Below the pieces are notes generated by a model that did not search any database, was not told the origin of the DNA, and worked only from the letters and a program-made list of their open reading frames with translations. The position numbers and the translations under genes were made by a program. This document shows, in pieces, positions 44,880 to 55,457 of a stretch of 64,000 nucleotides of DNA; the first letter of the stretch is position 1; the number at the start of each line of letters is the position of its first letter. Source of the DNA: Calliphora vicina. Lineage: Eukaryota; Arthropoda; Insecta; Diptera; Calliphoridae. Location of the stretch: NCBI RefSeq assembly GCF_958450345.1, contig NC_088784.1, forward strand, positions 71,697,747-71,761,746, given 5' to 3'.

Positions 44880-45245
44880 TGATACTAGCCAGGTGAGCGT
44901 TCAGCTCTGTGTGTCCAGTTAATGCATTAACTAGTCCGCCTTTTCATTTCCTATAATGCTATGATGGCTTAGGGCCCATATTATCTCACGATTTTCGCAA
45001 TGATAGTATGAGTTTATTTCATTCTTACATTGAAAAACATTCGAAGACGTTCCTCATTGTTTTAATAACCGCTTGAATATCCTAAAACTAGGAGTTGGAT
45101 TTTTTTTATAGTCAATCCTATTCAACCATTTAATGAATTCGCTTAATATTTTCACCCGAAACACTTCTGTTATGTCGGCTCTCCTGACTCTTTGACACTT
45201 AGTCATGGGCAGATGCGAAAATCGAATTAAGTCGTACACACCGAA
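44880..45245 (-). pseudogene. Retrotransposon RNase H fragment on the opposite strand
   Basis: On the minus strand the translation around 44933-44965 reads HHSIIGNEKAD followed by a stop, the conserved end of the RNase H domain (HSGI.GNEKADELA). It is inverted relative to the reverse transcriptase fragments on either side, so it comes from a second insertion or an internal inversion. Confidence 0.5.
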
Positions 45246-45307
45246 TTTTTACAGAACTCTGTCCTTCGGGGTTACGTAATCTTAATCTGAACTGATTAGG
45301 TTCAAAG

Positions 45308-45672
45308 TAGAGTATCCAAACCCGAAAACCGGTCAAACGGTTTTTCCATCTTTGTAAACTCCATCGATTTCGGTTTTTTGACAAACCGGTTTTTGTATAA
45401 TGGTTAACCGGTTTTAATGAAATATATTTTCTAAAGCTCATTCAAACTTTGATACAATATTTGATAAAATATTGATTTATTTTATAGAAAATTGTAGCAT
45501 TTGACAATATTTCGTAAAAGATATAAAATAATTGCATAAAGAATTCAAAAATGCCGGTTGACAAAAACCGAAACCGCTTAACCGGTTTTTTTAAAAGACA
45601 ATAATTGAAACCGGTTTTTTCAAAAACACACTTTTTCGGTTAAACCGGAAACCGGTTTTTTTGGAAAATCTA
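45308..45672. mobile_element. 365-bp hAT MITE, exact 8-bp duplication GTTCAAAG
   Basis: The ends read TAGAGTATCCAAACCCG and, inward from the right, TAGATTTTCCAAAAAAACC. Both ends are full of AACCGGTTTT motifs (at least six). GTTCAAAG flanks it exactly (45300-45307, 45673-45680), which defines the insertion and points to the hAT superfamily. No coding sequence. Confidence 0.88.
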
Positions 45673-45871
45673 GTTCAAAGACAGAAAAACTTTTGCTAGT
45701 TTGGCCTTAAGACGTAAAGAGTAAAACAGCATGACCACATTGAACCAGCAACTCACAAAGCATGGACTGGCCAATCTGGTGGGTCGGAAATCTGTACCCA
45801 TACCGAGTTTTGATATAACTTTTAAGATTAGAATACCCCAAAGTTTCTCCTTTGGGTTTATGTGATCTCAA

Positions 45872-46470
45872 TGTACATTGATGGTTCAAAGACCTAATCT
45901 TGACCTTCGTCTATATCTCAAACTCTCAAGAACTTCACCGTTTTCTATGCCGAAATTTACGACATAAATTTCGCTTCAAAAACCAATGAAACAAGAACAT
46001 AGAGTTAACGACCAGACTAGCAGCAATCTAGGCTTTTAGTTCAAAACTGCTTACTGAATTATATTCATTCCCTAGCCCAGTTTGGTTATCATAATGATGA
46101 GCTAAGGTGGGTACCGGGACACGAATATAAATACTCACAAATGTTCATCGTTCTTCGACGAATCTGTAGCAATGTCGAATATGGGCACTCAGATAGTCAA
46201 TTGCCTCTTGTAAAATTTTTAGAATGCTATGGCTCTGTTTGCAGGAGAAAGTACCAAGTACTTTCTCTTGGAAATCGATCAAATTTCTTATAAGTGCTAA
46301 ATTGGCACTATATAGAATTGGACGTTTATTTCTCTAAACATACTTAAAAACTACTACAGAAATTGTTTGGGCGAAGAGAATAAAGAATCGTTACAACGAC
46401 TTCTAGTAAAATATATTGGCATACTCAGATATCGTGATTTGATTTGGGCATCAACTAGTTACTCAATGGC
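45872..46470 (+). pseudogene. R1-like RNase H domain and C-terminal relic
   Basis: YIDGSKT (near 45874) is the opening of an RNase H1 domain with its first catalytic Asp, followed by a stop. FTVFYAEIYDI (near 45930) matches SVFQAEIYAI, and RWVPGHEY (near 46105) matches the conserved WVPGH motif. The remainder to about 46470 is compatible with a degenerate C-terminal region but cannot be aligned with confidence. Confidence 0.6.
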
Positions 46471-47414
46471 CTTGTCATATCGTAGTAGCTAACTCAATGT
46501 TTTTCCTAATAACTACAAATGTAAGTACTTGCGATCAATGAGTTTTTATAGGAAAGGGTTTACTATTTTCTCTCTCTATTTGTTAAAAAAAGTAACTTAA
46601 AATACAACAAATTTATAATTCTTTTAGATGGTTTTTAAATTATCTCCAAATTTCCAAAAATTAAAATAAAACAAACAAATTTCTTGTTAATATTACTCTT
46701 TTTTATGAATATGTATGTATGTAATTTGTTTGAAAATGATTGTTACAAATTACCATTTAGTAACATTAAAATACTATTGTATCTATTAATTTATACACAT
46801 TTTTTCTATTGTAAAACAAATTTCTATACAATTTCCTTTTTCTATTGTTTTGAATTTTTTTTTGTTGCTGTTTAATTTCCACGAAAATGAAAACGAAACA
46901 ATGTTTAATTTTTATTTTTATTTATAATTTCACTGAAATTTATCTGCTTGTAAACACTAATTAAAAATGCATTTTCATTTATAGAGCCCCCAGCACAATG
47001 TCTATCTATATAATACAATAATAAATACATTTAATATTATTTTCATAATTTTTTTTTTTTAATTAATGCAATGAAAAATAATAAATAGATACAAATAAAT
47101 AAAAAAAATTATAAATAGAAAGATAAAAATACGTAACGTGAGTAAAATTTGTTAATAACCACAATATAACAATACAAGTGCGAGCTGTGATCGTGCTAAC
47201 AAGACAGAGTGCAACATTCGGATGGGGTAGAATTTTGATGAGCCCTACGATGAGGGCAAATTTAAAAGTAGGGCGAGGGGGTATAAAAAGCGTGTAGTAG
47301 AGATGGAAATCAGATTTTTTTTAAAGTAGAGGTCTGCATCGAATATGGAAATCTGTTATTAGTCGTTGAATGTGTAAAGCATGATTGATTTGAATAAATC
47401 GAATAAATCAATAA
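46471..47414. other. Non-coding A+T-rich, nothing recognised
   Basis: Frame 46684-46875 is low complexity. A less A+T-rich patch near 47170-47300 has no motif. Confidence 0.5.
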
Positions 47415-47722
47415 TGCAAATAATTCTTAAAACGCGTGCCAATTTTATATTGTATCGATAGGGACGTGACCCCAACACTTGGCGGTTTGAAAACAGTTTA
47501 AGAATATATATTAACAAATAATTAGAGTCCGACCGATTATTCGGTTTCTTTTCCGATCTGAGATTTAAAGTGCGAGAGATTGTGGAAGCATCACTCATGG
47601 CTCAGTGGTTTCAAATTTGAAAGATTCAAATTTTCCTTGCATCTCAACACTGCTAAGTGTTGGGGTCACGTCCAAATCGATATAATATAAAATTGGCTCA
47701 CGTTTTAAGAATTATTTCTGCA
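47415..47722. repeat. Inverted repeat, arms about 70 bp
   Basis: Left arm 47415-47483 and right arm 47652-47722 are reverse complements with few differences; shared strings include GGACGTGACCCCAACACTT and CCAATTTTATATT. The 168-bp spacer includes GAGTCCGACCGATTATTCGG. The right arm abuts a mariner relic. It could be a foldback element or two inverted copies of one repeat. Confidence 0.7.
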
Positions 47723-47935
47723 AGATGGCAAAAATCGATGAATTAGGCTACGAAATGCTCCATCTACTGCATTATTCTCCGGATTTAGCCCCGATTGACT
47801 ATTTCTTGTTTCCAAACCTGATGAAATGTCTCGGCCGAAATAGATTTGACTTCAACGATGAAATCATCTAACAAAAAATACCTATTTCGATGACCTCGAA
47901 AAATCTTATTTTTGGAAGGAATACAAAAAAATGGA
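47723..47935 (+). pseudogene. mariner transposase C-terminal relic, different lineage
   Basis: Translation gives LHYSPDLAPIDYFLFPNLMK (near 47770) followed by CLGRNRFDFNDEII, the third catalytic Asp block of mariners in the form found in irritans/cecropia-type lineages (YSPDLAPSDYFLFP.LK). It differs from the mauritiana-like copies, which read DYYLFRSMQ. Only this part remains. Confidence 0.75.
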
Positions 47936-48510
47936 GCAAAACAGAAAAATCTAAATAAATAAACCTAAATATCTCTTGAACTAAGGACTATTTATATTTA
48001 AAATTTCCTCTCATTTGGATCATAAATGGATTTTTGGCGATTTTTTTTTTAAAAAATGTGAAACCCAAGGTGCCTTGTAATTTTGCCAATTAAGGGTAAA
48101 GAGCTTTATTTACAACTTTTATATCTTTGGTGACCCCCACTGAAATTGTCCGGCAAACCTTTTCGTAGAATATTTTAATTCTTAAATGTCCTTTTTGAAA
48201 GGACTTTCTTTGATTTTCTCGAAATAAGGGTCAAATGGACCCCTAAAGAGAGGAGCTAGAGAGTTAAGATCTTCCACAAAAATAATCCCCATAAAATTCC
48301 ACCATATAACTCTGACAATAAGAATTCTCTCAGGAATTAACTTACAACATTTTTTTCATTTAGTATAATTCTCCCTTCGATCAAAAAATGAATACTTTGA
48401 GCAACTGTAAAAAAAACTCAGACCAGCTGGACAATAAGTTTATTCTACAAAAATGATTTACTCAACAAATTTGTTGAACAGTGTTATTTATCCAAAAACC
48501 TGTGTTTCAT
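47936..48510 (+). repeat. Dispersed repeat X, copy 1
   Basis: CGGATCATAAATGG-like sequence (here TTGGATCATAAATGGATTTT), TTGTCCGGCAAACCTTTTCG, GAAAGGACTTTCTTTGATTT, CTAGAGAGTTAAGATCTT and ACAATAAGTTTATTCTACAA occur in the same order, on the opposite strand, at 59210-59960. No coding potential. Part of the same unit is also at 57240-57380. Confidence 0.7.
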
Positions 48511-48650
48511 TCAAAAAGGAAAAGAAGCACCGCCCTTCAAAATTTATTGATTTTCAGCCATTTTTAGATAATTTGTTCGCTTTCAGATACAATATCTCGA
48601 AAACTAGCCAGCGCATTATCATTATTTTTGATTATATTGATAGATATACG

Positions 48651-49264
48651 TGGTTGACAAAACAATGGAAACTTTTCCAAATATTCCATATGTAGCCTAA
48701 AATTTAAAATATTTTTTTTTAAATAAAAATCTTTTTTTTAGTATTTTACTTGTATAGTTTTACTTATATAAATTAACTGAAAAACAAACAACATAATTAA
48801 TTATATTCTGAAAAAAGGGAAAATAATTAAAAATATTCACTATTTCGCTACTGACAAAACAATGGAAACTTTTAAACTTCTGAAAGAAAGAAGTGTAAAA
48901 GGAAAATAATATTTAAAAGAACGATGTAAAAAGCATCCTGTTTACAGTTATTTTATTTTTAAATTCTGGTAATTTTTCACAATTTCTTTTTCTAAGTTTT
49001 TCGCATAATTGCTTTTTTTCAAAGTTAACGAAAATGGCTAAAGTTAAGATTTGTGAAGACTTAAAAAATGAAATAATTAACGATTTTAAAGCTGGTTTAA
49101 AACAAAAAAGTATCTGTGACAAATATCCAATAAATAAATCAGCAATTTCACAAATTATAAAGAAATTTCGTGAGACCGGTTCTGTAAAAACTCAACATTT
49201 AGATGGAAGACCTCTTAAGACTACTCCTAGACAAGATAATTTAATAGCGAGAGAGATAATTTAA
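48651..49264 (+). mobile_element. Truncated Tc1-like element, left end
   Basis: GACAAAACAATGGAAACTTT occurs at about 48656 and again at about 48851 in the same orientation, like the outer and inner direct repeats in the long terminal repeats of Tc1-like (IR/DR type) elements. A transposase N-terminal ORF follows at 49034. The element stops near 49264, where A/T-rich sequence leads into a mini-me; no right end is present. Confidence 0.55.
49034..49264 (+). CDS. Tc1-like transposase, N-terminal DNA-binding domain only
   Basis: The 76-codon ORF begins MAKVKICEDLKNEIINDF and holds one helix-turn-helix unit (about residues 5-50: IINDFKAGLKQKSICDKY, then INKSAISQIIKKFRETGSV). The linker DGRPLKTTPRQDNLIAREI (about 56-75) corresponds to the GRPRKTT segment between the two HTH units of Tc1/mariner transposases. 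The second HTH and the DDE domain are absent, and a stop follows directly. The frame is otherwise clean, so the truncation may be recent. It could still bind its terminal repeats if expressed, but no evidence of expression is visible. Confidence 0.65.
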   Translation: MAKVKICEDLKNEIINDFKAGLKQKSICDKYPINKSAISQIIKKFRETGSVKTQHLDGRPLKTTPRQDNLIAREII

Positions 49265-49289
49265 TAGTTTAAAAAAAAAAATTAAATCT

Positions 49290-49912
49290 TTTCTGAAATA
49301 ATTTTAAAGCATAAAAAGAAACATAAAAGATCAAAATATTGATTTTTCCACAATTTTTTTTTTAAATTTAAAATTTTTTTTAATTTTTTTTTTTTAAATT
49401 TAAATTTTTTTTTTTGTTTTTTAAATTTTTTTTTTTGTGAAAAAAAAATTCGGTTTAAAAAATATTTTTTTCCGATTTTGACCCATTGTAGGTCCAACTT
49501 ACTATGGTCTTATATACGTCGTTGCAAATGTCTCTGAAATATCTATCATTAGATATCCATATTGTCTATATTAATGTCTTAGTAATCCAGATATAGGTCA
49601 AAAATAGGTAAAAAATCGAGGTTGTCCTAGTTTTTTCCTCATATCTCAGCCATTTATGGATTGATTTTGCTGATTTTAAATAGCAAACTTCTCGAAAGCA
49701 TATCTGACAGAATTACTGAAGATTTGGATCCCGAAGATATCTGGGGTCTTCAGAAAATTGATTTCAACAGACAGACGGACATGGCTTAATCGAGTCCGCT
49801 ATCTATAAGGATCCAGAATATATATACTTTATAGGGTCGGAAATGAAAAATGTAGAAATTACAAATGGAATGACAAACTTATATATACCCTTCTCACGAA
49901 GGTGAAGGGTAT
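49290..49912 (-). mobile_element. mini-me/DINE-1-type element, copy 3, 3' truncated
   Basis: On the minus strand it starts ATACCCTTCACCTTCGTGAG (top at about 49912), then CCGACCCTATAAAGTATATA, the core TTCTGGATCCTTATAG, GTCCGTCTGTCTG, TCTTCAGTAATTCTGTCAG and GTTGGACCTACAATGGGTC. It fades into T-rich/A-rich DNA near 49300; the terminal hairpin is missing. Confidence 0.8.
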
Positions 49913-50156
49913 AAAAAAATGTTCTTTATTGGAAGAGGAAAAAATAATAGATTTTGTCAAAAATAATGAAATTCTATTTAATGTGCGACATCCAAAATTA
50001 AAAAATAATTTCGTTTCTGTTTTATGCCGCAACGCACCCAACTGAAATGAAAACAATTCAGAAACGAGAAGGTGAAGAATACCAACGTTTTTCAGTTTCA
50101 GTTTTCGGTATCGGCGCCGATTACGGTGTAGGCGGAAACCCAGCTTAAGTAAACAC

Positions 50157-51549
50157 TAGGGTATTCATTCGACTAATGATCGTTCGATTAATCGAATAAC
50201 GAATAATTCGAACAATTTTATGTAGAATAATCGAATAAAACGAATAAATGTTCATATATATTTAAATTTATTAAATTGCTTAAAATTTTTCATAATTTCA
50301 AATTTAAATAAGTAATAATGACTCACAAAAATTGTATTGTTTCTGAAATTTGACATATAACTAAAGACAAAAGGAATTTCGGTCACTGTAGATGAGTGTT
50401 CCGATAGCTCCTTCTATAAATATATAAATATTACTGCAAGAAGTTACAATTCTAAAAACAAATCTTTCAAAATTTTTAACTTAGAACTTGAACCAATGAA
50501 AATAAAAGGTACGGAATGAAATATTTGTTATTTAGCTGGCGAAATATTAGAAGAATCGCAATTAATAATCAAAATATTAACTTAGATTAAAGTGGAGTTG
50601 AATGTGAATGTGGAAAATGTGATTTTGAAACAGTCGTCGAAAGTGATAGTAAGGATGACATTTATAATGATTACATTGAAATAGATGAAGGACATCATCT
50701 TAAAATATGTATATGTAATTAAGTGATGTTATTAACCGCGTACGTAAGTGTTGCAAAATATTTAATAAATCGAATGATAAACACTAATATTGCAAACTAA
50801 CTTTTTGTTGCAAGAAAAGCATTGAGTTCGTCTTATACATGATTTTGAACATCGTTGAACATCTTTGCTAAAATGGTAATAAAATATTTGCGTATTTGTA
50901 AATGCGTCAATCATTAGCCACGTTCACTGACAATGATATCAAACTTTGCACAGATTCCATTTATTGTGTAATTCCCCAATACCACTTTATTAAGCAAAGA
51001 TTCGGCAACGTTGATAGAGCTTGATGTATAATACAATTTGTTATAAATAATTTAGAAATAGTGAATAATTAATTTACTAAAGAATTAGTTACTCAATTTA
51101 AAACCCGATTTAATGAACGACATAACAAAGTTCTTAATACGTTTATATTGTATTTGAATTCATGATCATGTCCAACTAGCTCAAATATTTTGAAGCATAG
51201 CTCCAAAACGGTAACTAAAGTGTGTGTTAGTCAATTGTTTTGTAGATTGTTCGGGAGTTAATCTGATCAGAATATTTCTGATGAAAATTTAATGATGGAC
51301 TTTATTTTCGAATGTTTTTAAACATTATCAATACTTGAATTGTTAACTTTAACGTTATTTTTTCTAATTCTTTAACAATAAAATATTAAAAACCGATATC
51401 AAAACTTCATTCTTTACTTTTTGAAAATAATTTAAATTATTCAAATAATTCGATTAATTTTAAACGTGTGATCGAATTATTCGAACAAGTTAAAATCTCA
51501 TATTCGAATTATTCGAACAAGAGAAAAATCGAATAATTCGAATACCCTA
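50157..51549 (+). mobile_element. 1.4-kb hAT element, exact 8-bp duplication GTAAACAC
   Basis: Both ends read TAGGGTATTC inward and are rich in CGAATAATTCGAA motifs. GTAAACAC flanks it exactly (50149-50156 and 51550-51557). From about 50373 the plus strand encodes GISVTVDECSDSSFYKYINI followed by TARSY, the first catalytic-Asp block of hAT transposases (VT.DEWS...Y..VT.HY). Later fragments (VECECGKCDFE near 50592, LVTQFKTRFNERHNK near 51087) fit a degenerate hAT protein. Frameshifts and stops are frequent and the element is shorter than an autonomous one, so it is dead coding sequence between good ends. Confidence 0.92.
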
Positions 51550-51774
51550 GTAAACACATAAAAGGCGAAGAACCCTTGCTTATCTTATTATTTGGTTCAA
51601 AAGTTATGATTTTTGCAACGAAAAAAACTCAAATGGCGCCACTATGCGTCCTGAAAATGTTAAATCGTCATTCCCCAAATTAAGTTCAAAGAAGTTTTTT
51701 TACGTAAATCAAAATGTCCAGAATGTTAAGTAATTTTACTAGTGTGAATAAAAAAAAAATTATTTTGCAACTCA

Positions 51775-53506
51775 CCTCTTTATCAAGTTCCGTTTCCGTT
51801 ATCCGTTTAACTTTAGCCTTTTCCGTTTTTAGAAAAATGTTTTTTGTTTAAAAACCAGCCACATTTTGCACAAAATTTAACTTTTTTTTAGAAAAATAAA
51901 TAGGTATTTAACAATTATTCACTTTTTAAAAATTTAAACATTTGTATGCTATTTTTTATAGGATTTTAAACGAAATGATTCATTTTGTAAATGATTTAAA
52001 CAAATTTATTTTGTAGATATTTTTTTCACTTTTTAGTAGGAATTTGATTGATCTATTAAAAAATTTCAATGCTGAGACATTATTTCTTATTGTTGTAGTG
52101 GTTTTTGTTGTTAATGTTGAAAGAAGCTGTCATTTGATTTGAGTTTTTGTTTAAATCTTTTAAACGTTTAAATTTTTTTTCAGATTTTTTTTTTGGTTTT
52201 GCACTAAAACAATTTGTTTTCTAATTTTATTGTTGCTGTTTGTGTTTGTATTGGTTGGCTGTTTAGAGCAGGTGGGTATTTTCTCAATTGTATGTTGCAC
52301 ATTGAATTAATTGTTGCTACTTACGCCACTACAAGCTGTTTTATTTGATTTTTGCTATATTCTACATTTCAAATGTCACTGATCTCTTCTTTTTATATAG
52401 GTATTTTTTTATTCTGTTTTTCTTATTTATTTAATTTTTTGTTTAATTTATAGCACGCGCTTAATTTTTTTTTTAACGAAAAATTTAAATATTTTATTGT
52501 TGTTTTGCTAAATGATCGATTTTAAATAAATAAATGCTGATCATTGATCTTTAAATAAAAACATTTTTTATTTTTTTTTGGTTTGTTTGTATTTATTTAT
52601 TATTTTATACTTTATTATTTATTAAAACGCTTTGGTGCGATATTTTTATTTAATTTAAACAATTAACACTTTCTTTGGCTTCCAAAATCCAGCAGCACAC
52701 TTTGTTATTTTTTTATTTTGTCTTAATAAATTTATCAATTTCGAAACGAGTAACTCTTAAGTGTTTGTTTAAGAGGTTTTTTCTCACGAACAAAATTATT
52801 AAATATTCTCTTTTGTTAACGATTTATTGATTTTCAGACGAAAATTTCTCAGAGTTTAACATTTACGATTTTCATGATTTTTATCCGCTCTGTTGTTCTC
52901 TGTTGTTGTTATTTTGAAATCTCTTGTTAGATTAAATATTTTTTTTTGTAAACTAGAGTTTAAAATTCATTTGATTTTTTTGCCCAAACTTCTCTCGGTA
53001 GCAGAATTGTGTTGTTGTTGTTATTGTTTTTGCTGCTGTTCATCTTTGTTCGTTCGTATTCCCTAGATCGGTGTTTTTTGTTTTTGTTTACACAGACACA
53101 CACACAAATAAACATGCATAGACCTGCTTCTGTCTCGGCTGCCTTAAATGCCTGCCTGCCTTCTGCCTGCCACCTTTCTTTTTCTGCTTTTAACTGTGTT
53201 TGTTTGTTTTTGTTTTGTTTTCTTCTTGTACTATTTTCTTTTTAATAGAGCTCAACTCTCAGATACTCACACACACCGCTATATAAATAATAACAACAAG
53301 AAAAAACTATTTTATTTCATTTTATCCATCTTTTGTCCATTTAGTTTTTGTTGAACCACCTGTTGTAGTGTCTACTGACACACACACACCACCTGTGCTG
53401 GAATGTACTATTTGTAGGTAGCTCTCAATTATTCGTTCAATGTACTTTTTTGCTTTTTTTTATAATGTACCAAAATATCCAAGGCAAATTTATGTGCGAT
53501 ATTTCT
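51775..53506 (-). other. Candidate non-coding 5' leader exon of a host gene
   Basis: On the minus strand a pyrimidine-rich acceptor TATCTTTATCTTTACAG ends at 53507, and AAAGAG|GTGAGT gives a donor at 51774; an alternative donor GTAAGTAG lies near 52323. Between them the sequence is leader-like: CAACAACAACAAC and AACAGCAGCAAAAAC tracts, few repeats, and no transposon ends, unlike all neighbours. No long open frame exists. It could be an upstream UTR exon of the gene whose coding exon is at 5110-5779, or an unrelated exon. Splice predictions by eye are weak evidence. Confidence 0.3.
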
Positions 53507-53729
53507 CTGTAAAGATAAAGATAGAAACGGAAAATTAGAATTAGTGAAAAATATATATTACATTTCAACAAATTCCTACATAATATGGAAAATTAACTGT
53601 ATGTTTGAGAGTTCATTATAGAATCGGGTCCATTTACGCCCCTATCTCCAAATCGACATGGCTACACTAAATGTTAATCGGTGTCGATAGCTTTCTAATG
53701 CAAAAATACACATCTTATCATTATGGGAA

Positions 53730-54240
53730 ACATACACTGACATAATTTCTGGATTTGGAAGGAGCTTTTAACAACATCTGATCAATTGAAAGAGTAGGTA
53801 CTCATTAATTCTGGTAGTGATCACATAGTTAATCGAATGGATTATAAAGATATGTACTGGGTCCATCTCTAGAGGGCGTGATATAACCCAACTTGTGGAT
53901 TGTGGTATTAAATTTAATCTTCCTGGACCTTAAAACACTTGGGATTGTGTGTTCATATCCTGATGATGACATTCTGTTATTTAATGACAAATTTCTGGAT
54001 ACTCTCTCTAGAGTAAGATAATTAGATCTCGGATAATTATGTCGGTGAACCACCAGTTGTGGCCTTGGTGTTAATCCTCAGAAAACAGAGATGATTCTAT
54101 TTATTTAGAAGGAAAAGATTACCAAAATTCAGGATTTCTAAACCTTGGAGAAAAAAGGTGTAAAGGAATCAAAGTCGAACTTCGATTTTATCCCTAAACT
54201 TGAAAGAATATCTCTGAAAAAAAATTGAAAGCGTATGCAT
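53730..54240 (+). pseudogene. R1-like reverse transcriptase relic
   Basis: FLDLEGAFNNI (53756-53788) is reverse transcriptase box A of R1-like elements (DIEGAF..V). YPDDDILLFNDKFLDTLS (from 53956) is box C, with Pro in place of the usual Ala of YADD. LGVNPQKTEMILF (near 54070) is the next conserved block. Stops and frame changes separate them, and other domains are not seen. Confidence 0.8.
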
Positions 54241-54264
54241 CGGGCAATACTACATAAATATTAC

Positions 54265-55457
54265 TGGATGACGTATATTTTGAACGCGGTTTTTATTTTT
54301 AATAACTTTAATGTCATTTTGAATGGTATATATCTGTCATTTATTCTTACATAGTTAGTGAACATGAAATTGTAAACAACAAAGTTTTTGTTTTGCTTCG
54401 AAATTTTCGAATTTGGAATCAACGAATCGGCATATGCGGAAGTTTTGCTTTATTTCTTTAATTTGATAAAAAGTGGCGCTAAAGCACATCGATAGCTCAC
54501 CAAGGCTTATGGTGAATGAGTGTGTTCCATTGGTTTGAGCGTGCGGTTCAAAGAAGACAAAGATCGCTCAGTCTAGCCAAACAAAATTTAAAGACAAGGA
54601 ATTGGAGCTACTCAATAAGCAGGATTCATCCATAAGCTGGAAAATTGGGTACAATACGAATTGAAGCCGAGAGACCTTGAAACTATAAAAAAAACGTTAA
54701 ACGCTATAAAAAAAAATCATTTTTGCACCGAATCATTAGTTGTGATGAAAAATGGATCCAATGCGATAACCTGACGTGTAAGAGATCGTATGTGAAGTCC
54801 GACCAACCAGCCGTATCGATACCAAAGTCAGATATCCATGTCGCTAAGGTAATTCTCCGTATTTTGTGGGAGCACAGGGAAAATGTACCGAATGCAATTG
54901 ATTGGTTTGAAGCGAGCATTGGCCGAAAAACGCCCAGAACATCGTAATATTCTATCATGACAACGCTCGGCCACATGTTGTAATACCTGTTAAAAAGTAT
55001 TTAGAGCAGGGAAGCGCAAAAAAAAATTGTATTTTGTGTGCATGTATGGGTTAAAAATAAAAAATCCGCAACAACATCAAGCAACAGAATGAAATATTTG
55101 TATTTTTACCATCTATTGTTTGCAACTAAATGATTTATTTGTATTTTTTACGCTCTCGCTGTGTGTGTTTTGTTTACTTTCGGGTTGTGTACGTGTAAAT
55201 TCACGAAAATGTTCGTAATCTCAACAATATGAACGCCTACCAATGATTTAGAGGATGTTTTGTCTCACACGCTTTTTATTATTATTTATTTCGATCGATG
55301 CAGACGCTCTCTCAAAGATACGCTTCACTTCAGAACAGAATATCCGATATTGGCTTGATTTGTTCTTGGCCTCAATAGATGACCAAGCAGTTCTTTTGGA
55401 TAGAAATATGGGAAAAGGTCATCATAGCATTTTTAGGTCATAACCTAATAAGTAAAA
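54265..55457 (+). mobile_element. mariner (mauritiana-like) copy 6, with insertion
   Basis: Starts inside the 5' leader (GATGACGTATATTTTGAACG); the terminal repeat is lost. Pieces in order are LTKAYGE-like N-terminus (near 54500), RIISCDEKWIQCDN with the first catalytic Asp (near 54735), KSYVK-like KRSYVKSDQPAVSIPKSD, YHDNARPHVVIPVKKYLE with the second Asp (near 54957), then a 239-bp insertion (55007-55245), FDRCRRSLK and YWLDLFLASIDDQ (near 55350). The third catalytic block is lost. The 3' end is TTTTTAGGTCATAACC. Confidence 0.8.
55007..55245. mobile_element. 239-bp insertion with 8-bp duplication ATTTAGAG
   Basis: ATTTAGAG occurs exactly on both sides (54999-55006, 55246-55253), and mariner sequence continues across it. 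The left end reads CAGGGAAGCGC; the right end read inward is CATTGGTAGGCGTTC, so terminal repeats are weak. The 8-bp duplication and CA-start suggest a hAT-class or related short element. No coding sequence. Confidence 0.75.

Noticed and set aside
49282..49497. Minus-strand Lys/Phe-rich frame of 71 codons
   Set aside because: It is a translation of A/T homopolymer runs in the 3' part of a mini-me element.
53009..53354. Leu/Phe-rich plus-strand frames resembling membrane proteins
   Set aside because: They arise from the T-rich complement of CAACAA/AAAC leader-like sequence. No start context, splice sites or homologous motif.
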